Below are positions 42,034 to 50,268 of a stretch of 64,000 nt of DNA, one piece after another. The notes below the pieces were generated by a model. The model was not told the DNA's origin, searched no databases, and worked only from the letters and a program-made list of their open reading frames with translations. The position numbers and the translations under genes are program-made. Within the stretch, counting starts at the first letter, position 1. Every line of letters starts with the position of its first letter. This DNA is from Candidatus Parcubacteria bacterium (GTDB lineage: Bacteria > Patescibacteriota > Minisyncoccia > Minisyncoccales > JAGLUP01): the NCBI GenBank assembly GCA_023134715.1, contig JAGLUP010000005.1, forward strand, positions 27,442-91,441, read 5' to 3'.

Positions 42034-43914
42034 ATGAACCGTTCCTCTCAAAAAATTTTAATAACCCTTTTAACTCTATCATTTATAGGAATAGGGTTAA
42101 TCCTGCCAATCCACTCTGCTCACGCTTTTCTTTCAGAACTTATCGCGGGTGCATTTCTCTCAATTTCTCTTTTGATATTGGGAATGGTTTCTGAAATAAT
42201 TCTGACGCTATCCGGCATATTGCTCCAATGGGTAATCAGTCCTGGCTTTATTGATCTTTCTTACGTCAACCCAGCTGGAAATCCAGTTATAGCAATTGGA
42301 TGGACGCTTATGAGAGACCTTGCAAATATGGGGCTTATTATTGTCTTGGCATATATGGGATTAGCTACCTCTTTAAGATTGGGTGGATTTGAAACTAAAA
42401 AAATATTAATTCGCTTAATTGAAATTGCTCTTTTAATCAATTTTACCCCTGTTATTTGCGGTCTTATTGTTGACGCTTCTAATGTTATAATGAATTTTTT
42501 CCTAAGCGAACTGAATGGAGGAAGAACATTAACTGGACAATTCTCTGCTTACACCAACATTGTAACAAATGAAATCGGCTCCCTCGGAGCAATGGTAAAT
42601 CCCCTTAATCATATTCCACTAATTTTAAAACTAATAGTCCTTGTTTTTTTTAATTTAAAAATTGCTCTTCTTTTTATTCTATACGCTTGGCTTTTTTTAA
42701 TCAGATATGTGGCTATTTGGTTTTTAGTTATTGTCTCTCCTTTTGCTTTTTTATGTTATATTTTGCCAACAACAAAAAACATATTTGATCAATGGTGGAA
42801 AAATTTCATTCAGTGGTCTATTATAGGAATACCAGCCGCTTTCTGCTTTTATGTAGGAGAACAAATAATGGCAATGCTCTCTAAAAATGAAATAGGAATT
42901 GCCGCTGTGCCACATGGAGGAAAAGTCACTGCTGCAATGGCTGGCTGGTTAAGCGAGATTTTGCCATATGGAGTAGTCACAATTTTTCTGCTCCTTGGGC
43001 TTGCGGTTGGCATGACCAGCACAGCAGCCGGCGCTAATTGGGCTATAGCAACAGGAACAAAAGGAATGAAATGGGGAGGCAAATGGTTAGGAAGAACAAC
43101 CGTAAGGGCTCCAGGCAAAGCATCTGAAACAATTAAAAAAACAGCGCAAAGACTAGAGGTAAGCCAGCGACGAGGATTAAAAGGCGTAAAACCAGTCACA
43201 TGGGCAAATGATACAAGGGATTGGACAAAAAGGAGACAACAAGAAGTTGAAAAAAGAATAGGGACAAAACCAATTATTGGTAAAGATAAAATAGGAAGAA
43301 AAGCGGCAGGAGCAGTAGGGGGAGTAATAGGAGGAGCGATAAAAGGAGCAAAAACATATATTCCGCCGCGAGAAGATATTCCTATAATAAAAGAAATTTT
43401 CCCAACTCAACTTCAAGAAGAAATCAAAATAGAACAATTAAAGGGCAAGTATAAAAAAGAAGCGGCAAAATCAGTTACTAAAAATATAGACGGTGCTTTG
43501 AGGATTATAAGAAAGAAAACATTTACCGATGAACAAAAAGCTCGCAAAGCCGCCTATATTGACGCCTTGCTTGAGGCATATCCAAATATGGCAAAAGAAT
43601 TCGGAAAAACTGTTGCTAAAGTATTAGACGAAACAACCCCTAAAAACTTTGCAAAAAACACCCGCCCTGAAGCGCTAAAAAATGAGGATCTTTTCTGGAA
43701 AATAAGTATGTCGCAGCTAAAAGCAATGGCGAAAGACGGAAGCAAGGAGCAGAAAGACGCTATTGTAAGCATTTTGCCAGCTGTTAAAAAATCTATTGAA
43801 GCAATGGAAGACAAGGTTGACAAAAAAACAGGAAAAATTATAAAAAAAGGAAGAGACAATGAAAAAGCTGTAGAATTATCAGACAAAGTATTAATGATTA
43901 AAGAAGAATTTTAA
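42034..43914 (+). CDS. VirB6/TrbL-like inner-membrane protein
   Basis: 626 residues: a signal-like first helix (LLTLSFIGIGLILPIHSAHA), then five or more membrane helices to about residue 340, including WTLMRDLANMGLIIVLAYMG and RYVAIWFLVIVSPFAFLCYI, which resemble VirB6/TrbL. A basic cytoplasmic tail of about 280 residues follows. VirB6 is the polytopic channel component of type IV secretion. This is the largest gene of the system here and starts the VirB-like run. A small gene follows after 4 nt. Confidence 0.75.
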   Translation: MNRSSQKILITLLTLSFIGIGLILPIHSAHAFLSELIAGAFLSISLLILGMVSEIILTLSGILLQWVISPGFIDLSYVNPAGNPVIAIGWTLMRDLANMGLIIVLAYMGLATSLRLGGFETKKILIRLIEIALLINFTPVICGLIVDASNVIMNFFLSELNGGRTLTGQFSAYTNIVTNEIGSLGAMVNPLNHIPLILKLIVLVFFNLKIALLFILYAWLFLIRYVAIWFLVIVSPFAFLCYILPTTKNIFDQWWKNFIQWSIIGIPAAFCFYVGEQIMAMLSKNEIGIAAVPHGGKVTAAMAGWLSEILPYGVVTIFLLLGLAVGMTSTAAGANWAIATGTKGMKWGGKWLGRTTVRAPGKASETIKKTAQRLEVSQRRGLKGVKPVTWANDTRDWTKRRQQEVEKRIGTKPIIGKDKIGRKAAGAVGGVIGGAIKGAKTYIPPREDIPIIKEIFPTQLQEEIKIEQLKGKYKKEAAKSVTKNIDGALRIIRKKTFTDEQKARKAAYIDALLEAYPNMAKEFGKTVAKVLDETTPKNFAKNTRPEALKNEDLFWKISMSQLKAMAKDGSKEQKDAIVSILPAVKKSIEAMEDKVDKKTGKIIKKGRDNEKAVELSDKVLMIKEEF

Positions 43915-43918
43915 AAAA

Positions 43919-44101
43919 ATGAAAAACTATAATCAAATAAATAAGTCTACTATAAAAAAGAGAGAGGAAATGACAGATCAAGAAAAAATTAAAAATGCTT
44001 TAAATTTTATTAAACAAATAAAAAAAGTTTCTATAAAAAATAAATCAACCAACGAATTGATTCCACAAAAAAAAGATACCTATAGAGAACCTGTCGAATA
44101 A
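43919..44101 (+). CDS. Small protein (60 aa) sharing a motif with the SPFH protein
   Basis: 60 residues with KKREEMTDQEKIKNAL at 13-28. The C-terminus of the convergent SPFH protein contains KKRSEMSDREKIDAAL, identical at 11 of 16 positions. It starts 4 nt after the VirB6-like stop, so is probably translated from the same mRNA. It is otherwise basic and without membrane segments. No family is recognised. Its reality rests on the shared motif and position. Confidence 0.5.
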   Translation: MKNYNQINKSTIKKREEMTDQEKIKNALNFIKQIKKVSIKNKSTNELIPQKKDTYREPVE

Positions 44102-44125
44102 TTAATCTAAAAATTTCAAAAAAAT

Positions 44126-44152
44126 AGGAAGGGGAATATTTATTCCCTTCCT
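44126..44152 (-). terminator. Terminator of the SPFH gene
   Basis: AGGAAGGG ... CCCTTCCT arms with an AT-rich loop, followed on the minus strand by ATTTTTTTG. The upstream arm encodes the last codons of the SPFH gene. Confidence 0.78.
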
Positions 44153-45378
44153 AATGCTGCATCAATTTTTTCTCTGTCAGACATTTCGCTTCTCTTCTTT
44201 TTCTCTCCCTTCTTCTCTTCCTTCTCTGGTTTTTCTTTTGGTTTTCCTGTCGCTCCTTGGGTAGCAGTTATAATTCTTATAATCATTTTTTCCATCTGAG
44301 CTAAATAACTATTCCCAGATGAAGGGCTACCGATAGGCGAACCACTACTACCTATCTCTGCATCTCCCACTCTAACTTCACGATAAAGACCTGCTTTTAT
44401 CGCCATTTTTCTTAACGCAAAATTTGTGGATTTGTCCAAATACTCTCTTACTAATTTAGGGTCTTTTTTTATCTCTCTTTGTATTTCTTCTTTGGTTCTG
44501 CCCTGAACTATCGCCATTGATCTAACAATCATTCCAACTGTTTCTTCTGCGTCTCCTTCTGCTTCTAACTCCATCTGCTTTTGCTTGGCAAGAGCATCTT
44601 GGTACTTCTTACCCATCTCGACATTTCTCAAATCAATACCATTTTTAACTATTTCAACTCCCCACTCTTTCTTAAACATAACAATTAGAGGGTCGCCGTG
44701 CAAATCTTCCCAAATCTCTTCAGGAGCCGACTTGGCAGAAATAAGGTCGTCAAATTCTCTTGTTCCTATCCAAACTTTTAAACGTGCGAAAAGACGAGCT
44801 GTAAGTTTTTCGCACCAATTTGGGGGCGCACGGAAAAGCGTTTTAAAGGGATTTACCACTTTCATAGTTACCAAAAAAAAGGCATTCACTGGAATTCTTT
44901 CGTCTGGCTTTGTCTCAACATTTACTAATTCTTTTAAACAATATGTAGCTTCTTTGACTAATATATAGGACATATTTTCTTTTTTATGAGAAACTATTTT
45001 ATCCTTGCCCTCTTCATCAATGTGAAGATCTCTCCACCGAAAAGTATACTTATACACATTGTCTATAAACCGAATTCCTACAAAACGTAGCCCTCCAAAA
45101 ATTTTAAAATATTTTGAAATAAAACTCGTAAGGCCTTTGCTTTCCACTACGTCTCCTTTCGAGTCAATCTCATAACCGCTCCAAGACATAACGCACTTTT
45201 TAAATCCGCCCATTCTCATTATTGGCTTTGCCGTTCCTTCATCTACCACTGTAAATTTCAAAAAAATAGCACACAGTAATAAAACCACAGCAATTCCTTC
45301 TGCTCCAAAAACCAACAATACTATCAATCCTATTAATAATACCAGTCCTAAGATTAATCCTATCTTCATTGTTTTCAT
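44140..45378 (-). CDS. SPFH/Band 7-type membrane protein
   Basis: About 412 residues from the ATG at 45378, which has the SD GAGGTG 9 nt upstream; a GTG overlapping that SD is rejected as the start. Two N-terminal membrane helices (LILGLVLLIGLIVLLVFGAE and a second) precede a band 7 region (about 70-270) with FRWRDLHIDEEGK and VNAFFLVTMKVVNPFK, and a coiled segment KYQDALAKQKQMELEAEGDA. SPFH proteins organise membrane microdomains or regulate proteases such as FtsH. It has its own TTGACA-17-TATGTT promoter and terminator. The C-terminal 16 residues resemble the adjacent 60 aa protein. Confidence 0.75.
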   Translation of the reverse strand: MKTMKIGLILGLVLLIGLIVLLVFGAEGIAVVLLLCAIFLKFTVVDEGTAKPIMRMGGFKKCVMSWSGYEIDSKGDVVESKGLTSFISKYFKIFGGLRFVGIRFIDNVYKYTFRWRDLHIDEEGKDKIVSHKKENMSYILVKEATYCLKELVNVETKPDERIPVNAFFLVTMKVVNPFKTLFRAPPNWCEKLTARLFARLKVWIGTREFDDLISAKSAPEEIWEDLHGDPLIVMFKKEWGVEIVKNGIDLRNVEMGKKYQDALAKQKQMELEAEGDAEETVGMIVRSMAIVQGRTKEEIQREIKKDPKLVREYLDKSTNFALRKMAIKAGLYREVRVGDAEIGSSGSPIGSPSSGNSYLAQMEKMIIRIITATQGATGKPKEKPEKEEKKGEKKKRSEMSDREKIDAALGRE

Positions 45379-45445
45379 TTTTTCATTCACCTCATATTTG
45401 TATATTCAATTTGTAAGTTACAATTTAACTTTTAATTGACTTCTT

Positions 45446-45474
45446 AACATACTATAGATTTTTACTTTTGTCAA
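45446..45474 (-). promoter_or_regulatory. Sigma70-type promoter of the SPFH gene
   Basis: TTGACA (45469-45474) and TATGTT (45446-45451) are 17 nt apart on the minus strand, about 70 nt before the start codon. Confidence 0.6.
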
Positions 45475-45518
45475 TGGTTATGCTAAAATAATAACACTTT
45501 GAATTACAAACTCAAAGT

Positions 45519-45564
45519 AAATCCAAAATCCAAATTATTCCAAATTATTCCAAATCAAGCTCAA
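45519..45564 (+). repeat. Left inverted repeat of the four-helix-bundle cassette
   Basis: AATCCAAATTATTCCAAATT and following AGCTCAAAATC match the reverse complement of 46027-46054. The first 39 bp also match 29078-29118 with two differences. Confidence 0.7.
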
Positions 45565-45567
45565 AAT

Positions 45568-45611
45568 CCCCGCCCGACTTCGCCAAAAGACGAAGTCTTT
45601 GGCGGGCGGGC
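45568..45611 (+). repeat. GC-rich palindrome upstream of the four-helix-bundle gene
   Basis: CCCGCCC ... GGCGGGCGGG outer arms and an ACTTCG / CGAAGT inner stem. It directly precedes the first conserved codon of the gene, where the start codon should be. Confidence 0.75.
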
Positions 45612-45965
45612 AAAACCCAAAAAGTTTACGATATAGAGGAGCGAACAGCGATCTTTGGAGAAAATGTTATTGAGCTTTGCAAGTCTTTATCCAGAAATGC
45701 TATAAATCTTCCCTTAATTAACCAAGCAATTAGAAGTGGCACAAGTATTGGAGCTAATTATATGGAAGCAGATGGCGCTGAATCAGGAAAAGATTTTAAA
45801 CATAAAATTGCTATTTGCAAAAAAGAAGCAAAAGAAACTCGTCATTGGTTAAGAATGATTGCCAAGGCCAATTCAGATAAAGCAGAAAGCTGTCGTAAAC
45901 TTTGGAAGGAAGTTCAAGAATTATCTTTGATATTTTCTTCTATCCTTAGGCCAAAAAAGAAATAA
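45612..45965 (+). CDS. Four-helix-bundle (23S rRNA intervening-sequence type) protein, start unclear
   Basis: The conserved frame begins KTQKVYDIEERTAIFGENV and continues through GTSIGANYMEADGAESGKDF and ICKKEAKETRHWLRMI, a full S23/IVS-type bundle of about 117 residues. No ATG, GTG or TTG exists upstream in frame before the stop at 45492; the first ATG (45762) would remove two helices. The GC-rich palindrome at 45568-45611 sits where the start should be. It is either a broken gene or initiates at a non-standard codon such as ATT 45534. Inverted repeats flank it. Function of the family is unknown. Confidence 0.6.
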   Translation, partial: KTQKVYDIEERTAIFGENVIELCKSLSRNAINLPLINQAIRSGTSIGANYMEADGAESGKDFKHKIAICKKEAKETRHWLRMIAKANSDKAESCRKLWKEVQELSLIFSSILRPKKK

Positions 45966-46026
45966 TTTGACATTTAGTCATTTGGATTTTATTTGCCAAC
46001 CTGCGGTTGGTCAGCCGTAGGCTGAG

Positions 46027-46054
46027 ACTTTGAGCTTTGGAATAATTTGGATTT
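46027..46054 (+). repeat. Right inverted repeat of the four-helix-bundle cassette
   Basis: Reverse complement of the left flank (TTGGAATAATTTGGATTT preceded by GACTTTGAGC). A palindrome lies at 45993-46026 just inside it. Confidence 0.7.
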
Positions 46055-46061
46055 AATATTT

Positions 46062-46388
46062 ATGACTATTGCTTCCAAGCAAAAAGAAATAAAACGGATT
46101 ACAGGCAGGATTGTAGAAAAATACAAGCCAGAGAAAATTATTCTTTTCGGCAGTTTTGCTTATGGAAATCCTACTAAAGACAGCGACGCAGACCTGTTTA
46201 TTATTAAAAAAACGAAGCAACTAAAAACAAAACGTATTCTAAAAGTAGACAGAATGCTGTTAGACAGGAATATCCCTTTAGATATTTTAGTTTATACTCC
46301 TCAGGAAGTTAAAAACCGAATTTTATTAGGAGACTTTTTCATTAGAAATATTATTCAAAAAGGTAAAATTCTTTATGTCAAAAAATAA
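46062..46388 (+). CDS. MNT-type nucleotidyltransferase domain protein
   Basis: About 108 residues from the ATG at 46062; a TTG start at 46047 lies within the inverted repeat and is rejected. FGSFAYGNPTKDSDADLFII matches G-S-x(10)-D-x-D of minimal nucleotidyltransferases. In MNT/HEPN pairs this protein acts as the antitoxin by adenylylating the HEPN ribonuclease. The stop overlaps the HEPN start by 14 nt, the usual operon form. Confidence 0.85.
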   Translation: MTIASKQKEIKRITGRIVEKYKPEKIILFGSFAYGNPTKDSDADLFIIKKTKQLKTKRILKVDRMLLDRNIPLDILVYTPQEVKNRILLGDFFIRNIIQKGKILYVKK

Positions 46389-46767
46389 TATAAACTTAAC
46401 TAAAAAGTGGATTATAAAATCGCAGAATGACCTTGAATCGGCAAAAATTCTTTACAGAGAGAATGGGCCCACGGATTCTTTATGTTTTCATTGCCATCAA
46501 GCTGTGGAAAAAATTCTAAAAGGATTTTTGGTTTTTCACAAAAAAGAATTCCCTAAAATTCATGACTTAATTTTGCTTTTAAAACTCTGTGAAAAAATAG
46601 ATAAAAATTTTAAAACCTTGGAAAAAGAAGCATCTTTTTTGAATAGATATTATATTGAAGCAAGATACCCGCCTGAAATTACCACTTACCCTAAAAAAGA
46701 ATGTCAAAAAGCTATAGGATTTGTTGAAAAAATAACTCAATTTACAATAAACAAAATTTATATTTAA
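46375..46767 (+). CDS. HEPN domain protein, partner of MNT
   Basis: 130 residues, all helical: KSQNDLESAKILY, CFHCHQAVEKILKGFLV and HDLILLLKLCEKID are HEPN hallmarks. The R-x(4-6)-H active site of toxic HEPN RNases is not clear; R-Y-Y-I-E-A-R-Y follows in its place. It may therefore be a non-toxic HEPN that positions substrates. A 115 bp gap to the PrgI-like gene shows no other gene. Confidence 0.83.
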   Translation: MSKNNINLTKKWIIKSQNDLESAKILYRENGPTDSLCFHCHQAVEKILKGFLVFHKKEFPKIHDLILLLKLCEKIDKNFKTLEKEASFLNRYYIEARYPPEITTYPKKECQKAIGFVEKITQFTINKIYI

Positions 46768-46882
46768 TTATCCCTCCAGACAACGCTTCCCGTATTCTTG
46801 TTTTCACCAATGATATGGTAGTATAAATAATACTTTATATATTTGTTTCTTATATTTTATTTTTAATATTTTATATTGAAAT

Positions 46883-47305
46883 ATGCAATTTCAAGTTCCA
46901 CAATTTATTGAATATGAAACGAAAATTATCGGGCCTTTAACGCTTAAGCAGTTTATGTTTTTGGCAATAACCTGCGCGTTCTTGCTTGCTGTTTACTTTC
47001 TTGAACTTCTATCCTTATCCAAATTTTTAATTTTGGCAATAATCATCGGAGGGGCAACCTTTTTTCTCGTTTTCTGGAAAGTTGATGGCCGCCCTATGTT
47101 AACTGTTTTTAAAAATCTTTTACTCTTTACCGGCTCAAATAAACTTTATCTTTGGAAAAGAAAAAAAACATTTGCTTCATTCAAACCGTTAGAACGAAAA
47201 AAAACAGAAAACTTAAAAACAGAAAAAGAAAAAGATGAATTGCCGCTTAAAATAGCTGGAACAAGCCAGCTTAAAAAAATAAGAAAACAACTTGAAATAA
47301 GCTAA
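46883..47305 (+). CDS. PrgI family protein (VirB3-like)
   Basis: 140 residues: MQFQVPQFIEYETKIIGPLT is the standard PrgI start, followed by two adjacent membrane helices (FMFLAITCAFLLAVYFLEL and FLILAIIIGGATFFLVFW) and a basic tail. PrgI is the VirB3-like inner-membrane partner of VirB4 in Gram-positive conjugation loci. It precedes the TraC-like and VirB4 genes by 11 nt, the usual VirB3-VirB4 order. Confidence 0.85.
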   Translation: MQFQVPQFIEYETKIIGPLTLKQFMFLAITCAFLLAVYFLELLSLSKFLILAIIIGGATFFLVFWKVDGRPMLTVFKNLLLFTGSNKLYLWKRKKTFASFKPLERKKTENLKTEKEKDELPLKIAGTSQLKKIRKQLEIS

Positions 47306-47316
47306 ATATAATAAAC

Positions 47317-47958
47317 ATGAAATCATCAACTCAAGAATTTTTGGAAATTGACCAAATCAGAGAAGGGGTTATTGTTCTCAAAAACAGAAGTTTAAGAGGG
47401 GCTCTTATGGTTTCTTCCCTGAATTTTGCTTTAAAATCAGAGGAGGAACAAAATGCTATTATTTATCAATTCCAAAATTTTCTAAATTCCCTTGATTTTT
47501 CCTGCCAAATCATTATCCAATCACGAAAACTCAATATCACCGGCTACTTAGATAAATTAAAAGATTTAGAAAAAAAACAAGAAAATGAATTGCTTAAAAC
47601 CCAAACAGGAGAATATCGAGAATTCATCAAAGGATTAGTAAAAGAAGAGGCAATAATGACTAAAAATTTTTATGTAGTCATTCCTTTTTCTCTTTTTGAG
47701 ACCGAAACCGTTTCAGCCACGAAAAGTTTGCTAAAAAAACAAAAAACTCCAAATATTTTAACAGAAGAGCAGTTTCAAAGATGCAAAGCCCAGCTCTGGC
47801 AAAGAATAGAATTCGCGGTAATGGGACTCAGGAGATGCGGGCTTAAAGCCATTCCATTGACCACTCTTGAGCTTATTGAGCTTCTCTGGACATTATACCA
47901 TCCAGAAGAAGCAGAAGCCGGCTATCACCCTGAATTCCCTCCCGAACTATCAATATAA
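47317..47958 (+). CDS. TraC-like N-terminal domain protein of a VirB4 system
   Basis: 213 residues: FLEIDQIREGVIVLKNRSLR and ENAIIYQFQNFLNSLDFSCQ-like segments resemble the N-terminal TraC/VirB4 domain, here as a separate protein without an ATPase. It includes NFYVVIPFSLF and ends near LYHPEEAEAG. The next gene starts 34 nt later and carries the motor. The break is at a natural gap, with the second protein having its own complete VirB4 fold, so this does not look like a frameshift. Confidence 0.75.
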   Translation: MKSSTQEFLEIDQIREGVIVLKNRSLRGALMVSSLNFALKSEEEQNAIIYQFQNFLNSLDFSCQIIIQSRKLNITGYLDKLKDLEKKQENELLKTQTGEYREFIKGLVKEEAIMTKNFYVVIPFSLFETETVSATKSLLKKQKTPNILTEEQFQRCKAQLWQRIEFAVMGLRRCGLKAIPLTTLELIELLWTLYHPEEAEAGYHPEFPPELSI

Positions 47959-47992
47959 TTCGCATTTATTCGCATATTCGTATTATATTATT

Positions 47993-49789
47993 ATGAAGAT
48001 ACCATATCTTAAAAAAATTTTTAAAACAGAGAAATATAAACTGCCTAAAAAGCTTTTTGAAAAGGAAACCATAAAAATAGAAGACATTATTTCTCCGTCC
48101 TCTGTTGAGCTTACCTCTGACCATATAAAATTGGGAAACAAATTAGTTAAGACATTTTTTATCTTTTCCTACCCCAGATATTTATCCACAGCATGGTTTT
48201 CTCCTGTTATAAATTTAAGCACTCCTATGGATATTTCTCTTTTTACTCATCCGATTGAAACAGAAATGGTCTTAAAACAATTAAGAAAAAAAGTGACTGA
48301 AATTCAAGCCGAACTAATGGAAAGAGAAGAAAAGGGATTAATCCGAGACCCTGCTTTAGAAACTGCGCACCAAGATATGGAATCTTTAAGAGACAACCTC
48401 CAAACCGCGCAGGAGAGAATGTTCCGTTTCAGCTTATATATCACTATTTACGGAAACACTGAAAAAGAACTTAAAGAAACTGAAATAACTTTGAGACAAA
48501 TTCTTGAGTCCCGCTTAATCTACATAAAACCAGCGAGTTATCAACAAAAACAAGGATTTATTTCCTGTTCTCCCTACGGACTTGACCAGTTAAATATTTA
48601 CACTTCAATGAATACCGCTTCTTTATCCAGTATTTTTCCTTTTGTTTCTTTTGATTTAAGCTCTAACGAAGGAATTTTATACGGAGTCAACAGGCATAAT
48701 AATTCCTTAATTTTATTTGACAGATTCAGTTTAGAAAACGCGAACGCCTGTATCTTCGCTAAGTCGGGCTCGGGTAAATCGTACGCAATAAAATTAGAAA
48801 TTCTGCGCTCTCTTATGCTGGGAGTTGATGTAATAGTAATTGACCCGGAAAATGAATACGAATTCTTGTCTAATGCTGTGGACGGCTCTTATTTTGATAT
48901 TTCTTTGAGCTCCCCTCATCATATCAATCCTTTTGACTTGCCAATCCCCAGAGAAGACGAAAACCCGGAAGATGTTTTAAGAGAAAATATTATAAACTTA
49001 GTAGGGCTTTTAAGAATTATGCTCGGAGGATTAACTCCAGAAGAAGACGCTGTTATTGACCAAGCGCTCACTGAAACCTATAAAGCAAAAGATATCACGG
49101 CTGAATCAGATTTTTCTCAAATTGAAGCGCCTTTAATGAACGATTTTGAAATGGTCTTAGAAAATATGGAAGGAACAGAATCATTAGTTAAAAGAGTGGG
49201 AAAGTTCACCAAAGGAACTTATGCCGGCTTTTTTAACCAACCGTCTAATGTTTCAATGAAAAATAAATTTGTGGTTTTTGGGATAAGAGATATGGAAGAA
49301 GGGTTAAGGCCAATGGCGATGTTTATTATTTTAAGATATATTTGGAAAACAATTAGGGCAGAATTGAAAAAAAGAATTTTAGTTGTTGATGAGGCCTGGT
49401 GGATAATGAAAGACGAAGACGGGGCTTCATTCTTGTTCGGGGTTGCTAAAAGAGCGCGAAAATACTGGCTGGGAGTAACCACTATTACTCAAGACATCGG
49501 CGATTTTATGAGTTCCTCTTACGGCAAGCCGATTATCACTAATTCCTCTCTCCAGCTTTTAATGAAACAATCGCCGGCAAGCATTGATGTGGCTCAAAAC
49601 ACTTTTAATTTAACTAATGAAGAAAAATATCTGCTTTTAGAAGCGGCTGTTGGGGAAGGAATATTCTTTGCCGGCCAAAAACGCGTGGCTATAAAAATAA
49701 TCGCTTCTTACGCTGAAGACCAAATCGTCACCACCTCGCCGGAGCAGGTTTTAAAAATAAAACAAGCTAAAAGAAAACTGGAAAAATAA
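47993..49789 (+). CDS. virB4: VirB4-like conjugation ATPase
   Basis: 598 residues from the ATG at 47993; the longer frame overlapping the TraC-like gene is rejected. An N-terminal VirB4 region includes PRYLSTAWFSPVINLSTPMD and MFRFSLYITIYGN. The motor has Walker A CIFAKSGSGKSYAIKLEI (about 256-263), IVIDPENEYEFL, and Walker B ILVVDEAWWIMKD (about 461-473), with TQDIGDFM later. VirB4 powers pilus assembly and substrate transfer. It is the only clear secretion motor in the window; no VirD4 or VirB11 is seen. Confidence 0.93.
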   Translation: MKIPYLKKIFKTEKYKLPKKLFEKETIKIEDIISPSSVELTSDHIKLGNKLVKTFFIFSYPRYLSTAWFSPVINLSTPMDISLFTHPIETEMVLKQLRKKVTEIQAELMEREEKGLIRDPALETAHQDMESLRDNLQTAQERMFRFSLYITIYGNTEKELKETEITLRQILESRLIYIKPASYQQKQGFISCSPYGLDQLNIYTSMNTASLSSIFPFVSFDLSSNEGILYGVNRHNNSLILFDRFSLENANACIFAKSGSGKSYAIKLEILRSLMLGVDVIVIDPENEYEFLSNAVDGSYFDISLSSPHHINPFDLPIPREDENPEDVLRENIINLVGLLRIMLGGLTPEEDAVIDQALTETYKAKDITAESDFSQIEAPLMNDFEMVLENMEGTESLVKRVGKFTKGTYAGFFNQPSNVSMKNKFVVFGIRDMEEGLRPMAMFIILRYIWKTIRAELKKRILVVDEAWWIMKDEDGASFLFGVAKRARKYWLGVTTITQDIGDFMSSSYGKPIITNSSLQLLMKQSPASIDVAQNTFNLTNEEKYLLLEAAVGEGIFFAGQKRVAIKIIASYAEDQIVTTSPEQVLKIKQAKRKLEK

Positions 49790-49795
49790 TAGATT

Positions 49796-50257
49796 ATGGC
49801 GGAACAAATAATTGAAAATATAAGCGACGAACAAATAGCGTCTTCTGATGTTAAGCCTGGAAAATGCTCTCCTCTTGATATAGATTTTATAATGATGCTT
49901 AGTTTTGCCTTCCTTGTAGATGTATTAGATATGCTTTTAGACACCTTGGGATTAGTGGCCGGAGGAACTGGAAAAGTGGTAGGAATTGCGTTTGATATTA
50001 TTACCTTTCTTATTATTGCATATTGGATGTATCAAAAAGAAATGAAAATAGGAATTACTGGAAAATTAAACAAACAGCTTGTTGCAACTGGAAAAAAAGC
50101 TATAAAAAAAATTGAGAAAAAAATTGCCAAGAAAATAGCCAATAAGGTGTTAACAAAAGTATTATTTAAAAGCGGAATAGCAATTATAATTGAGGTTCTT
50201 CCTGGATTTGGACTTTTTACATCTTGGACAGCGTTAGTAATTAGCTGTTTATTTTAA
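49796..50257 (+). CDS. Membrane protein of the VirB-like locus, unknown
   Basis: 153 residues: an acidic N-terminal 25, three hydrophobic segments (FIMMLSFAFLVDVLDMLLDT, VVGIAFDIITFLIIAYW and a last near the C-terminus), and a lysine-rich segment KKAIKKIEKKIAKKIANK between. It lies 6 nt downstream of virB4 and 11 nt before the 446 aa VirB2-like gene, so it belongs to the operon. No family is recognised. Confidence 0.7.
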   Translation: MAEQIIENISDEQIASSDVKPGKCSPLDIDFIMMLSFAFLVDVLDMLLDTLGLVAGGTGKVVGIAFDIITFLIIAYWMYQKEMKIGITGKLNKQLVATGKKAIKKIEKKIAKKIANKVLTKVLFKSGIAIIIEVLPGFGLFTSWTALVISCLF

Positions 50258-50268
50258 TTTTTAATAAA

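Noticed and set aside
45762-45965. 67 aa version of the four-helix-bundle protein from the first ATG
   Set aside because: It would remove the conserved first two helices, which are clearly encoded upstream in the same frame.
47867-47992. Upstream extension of VirB4 overlapping the TraC-like gene
   Set aside because: The added 42 residues are the TraC-like gene read in another frame and contain no VirB4 signature; the ATG at 47993 starts a normal N-terminus.
47317-49789. VirB4 broken by a frameshift
   Set aside because: The TraC-like protein ends cleanly, there is a 34 bp gap, and the second gene has its own full VirB4 fold.
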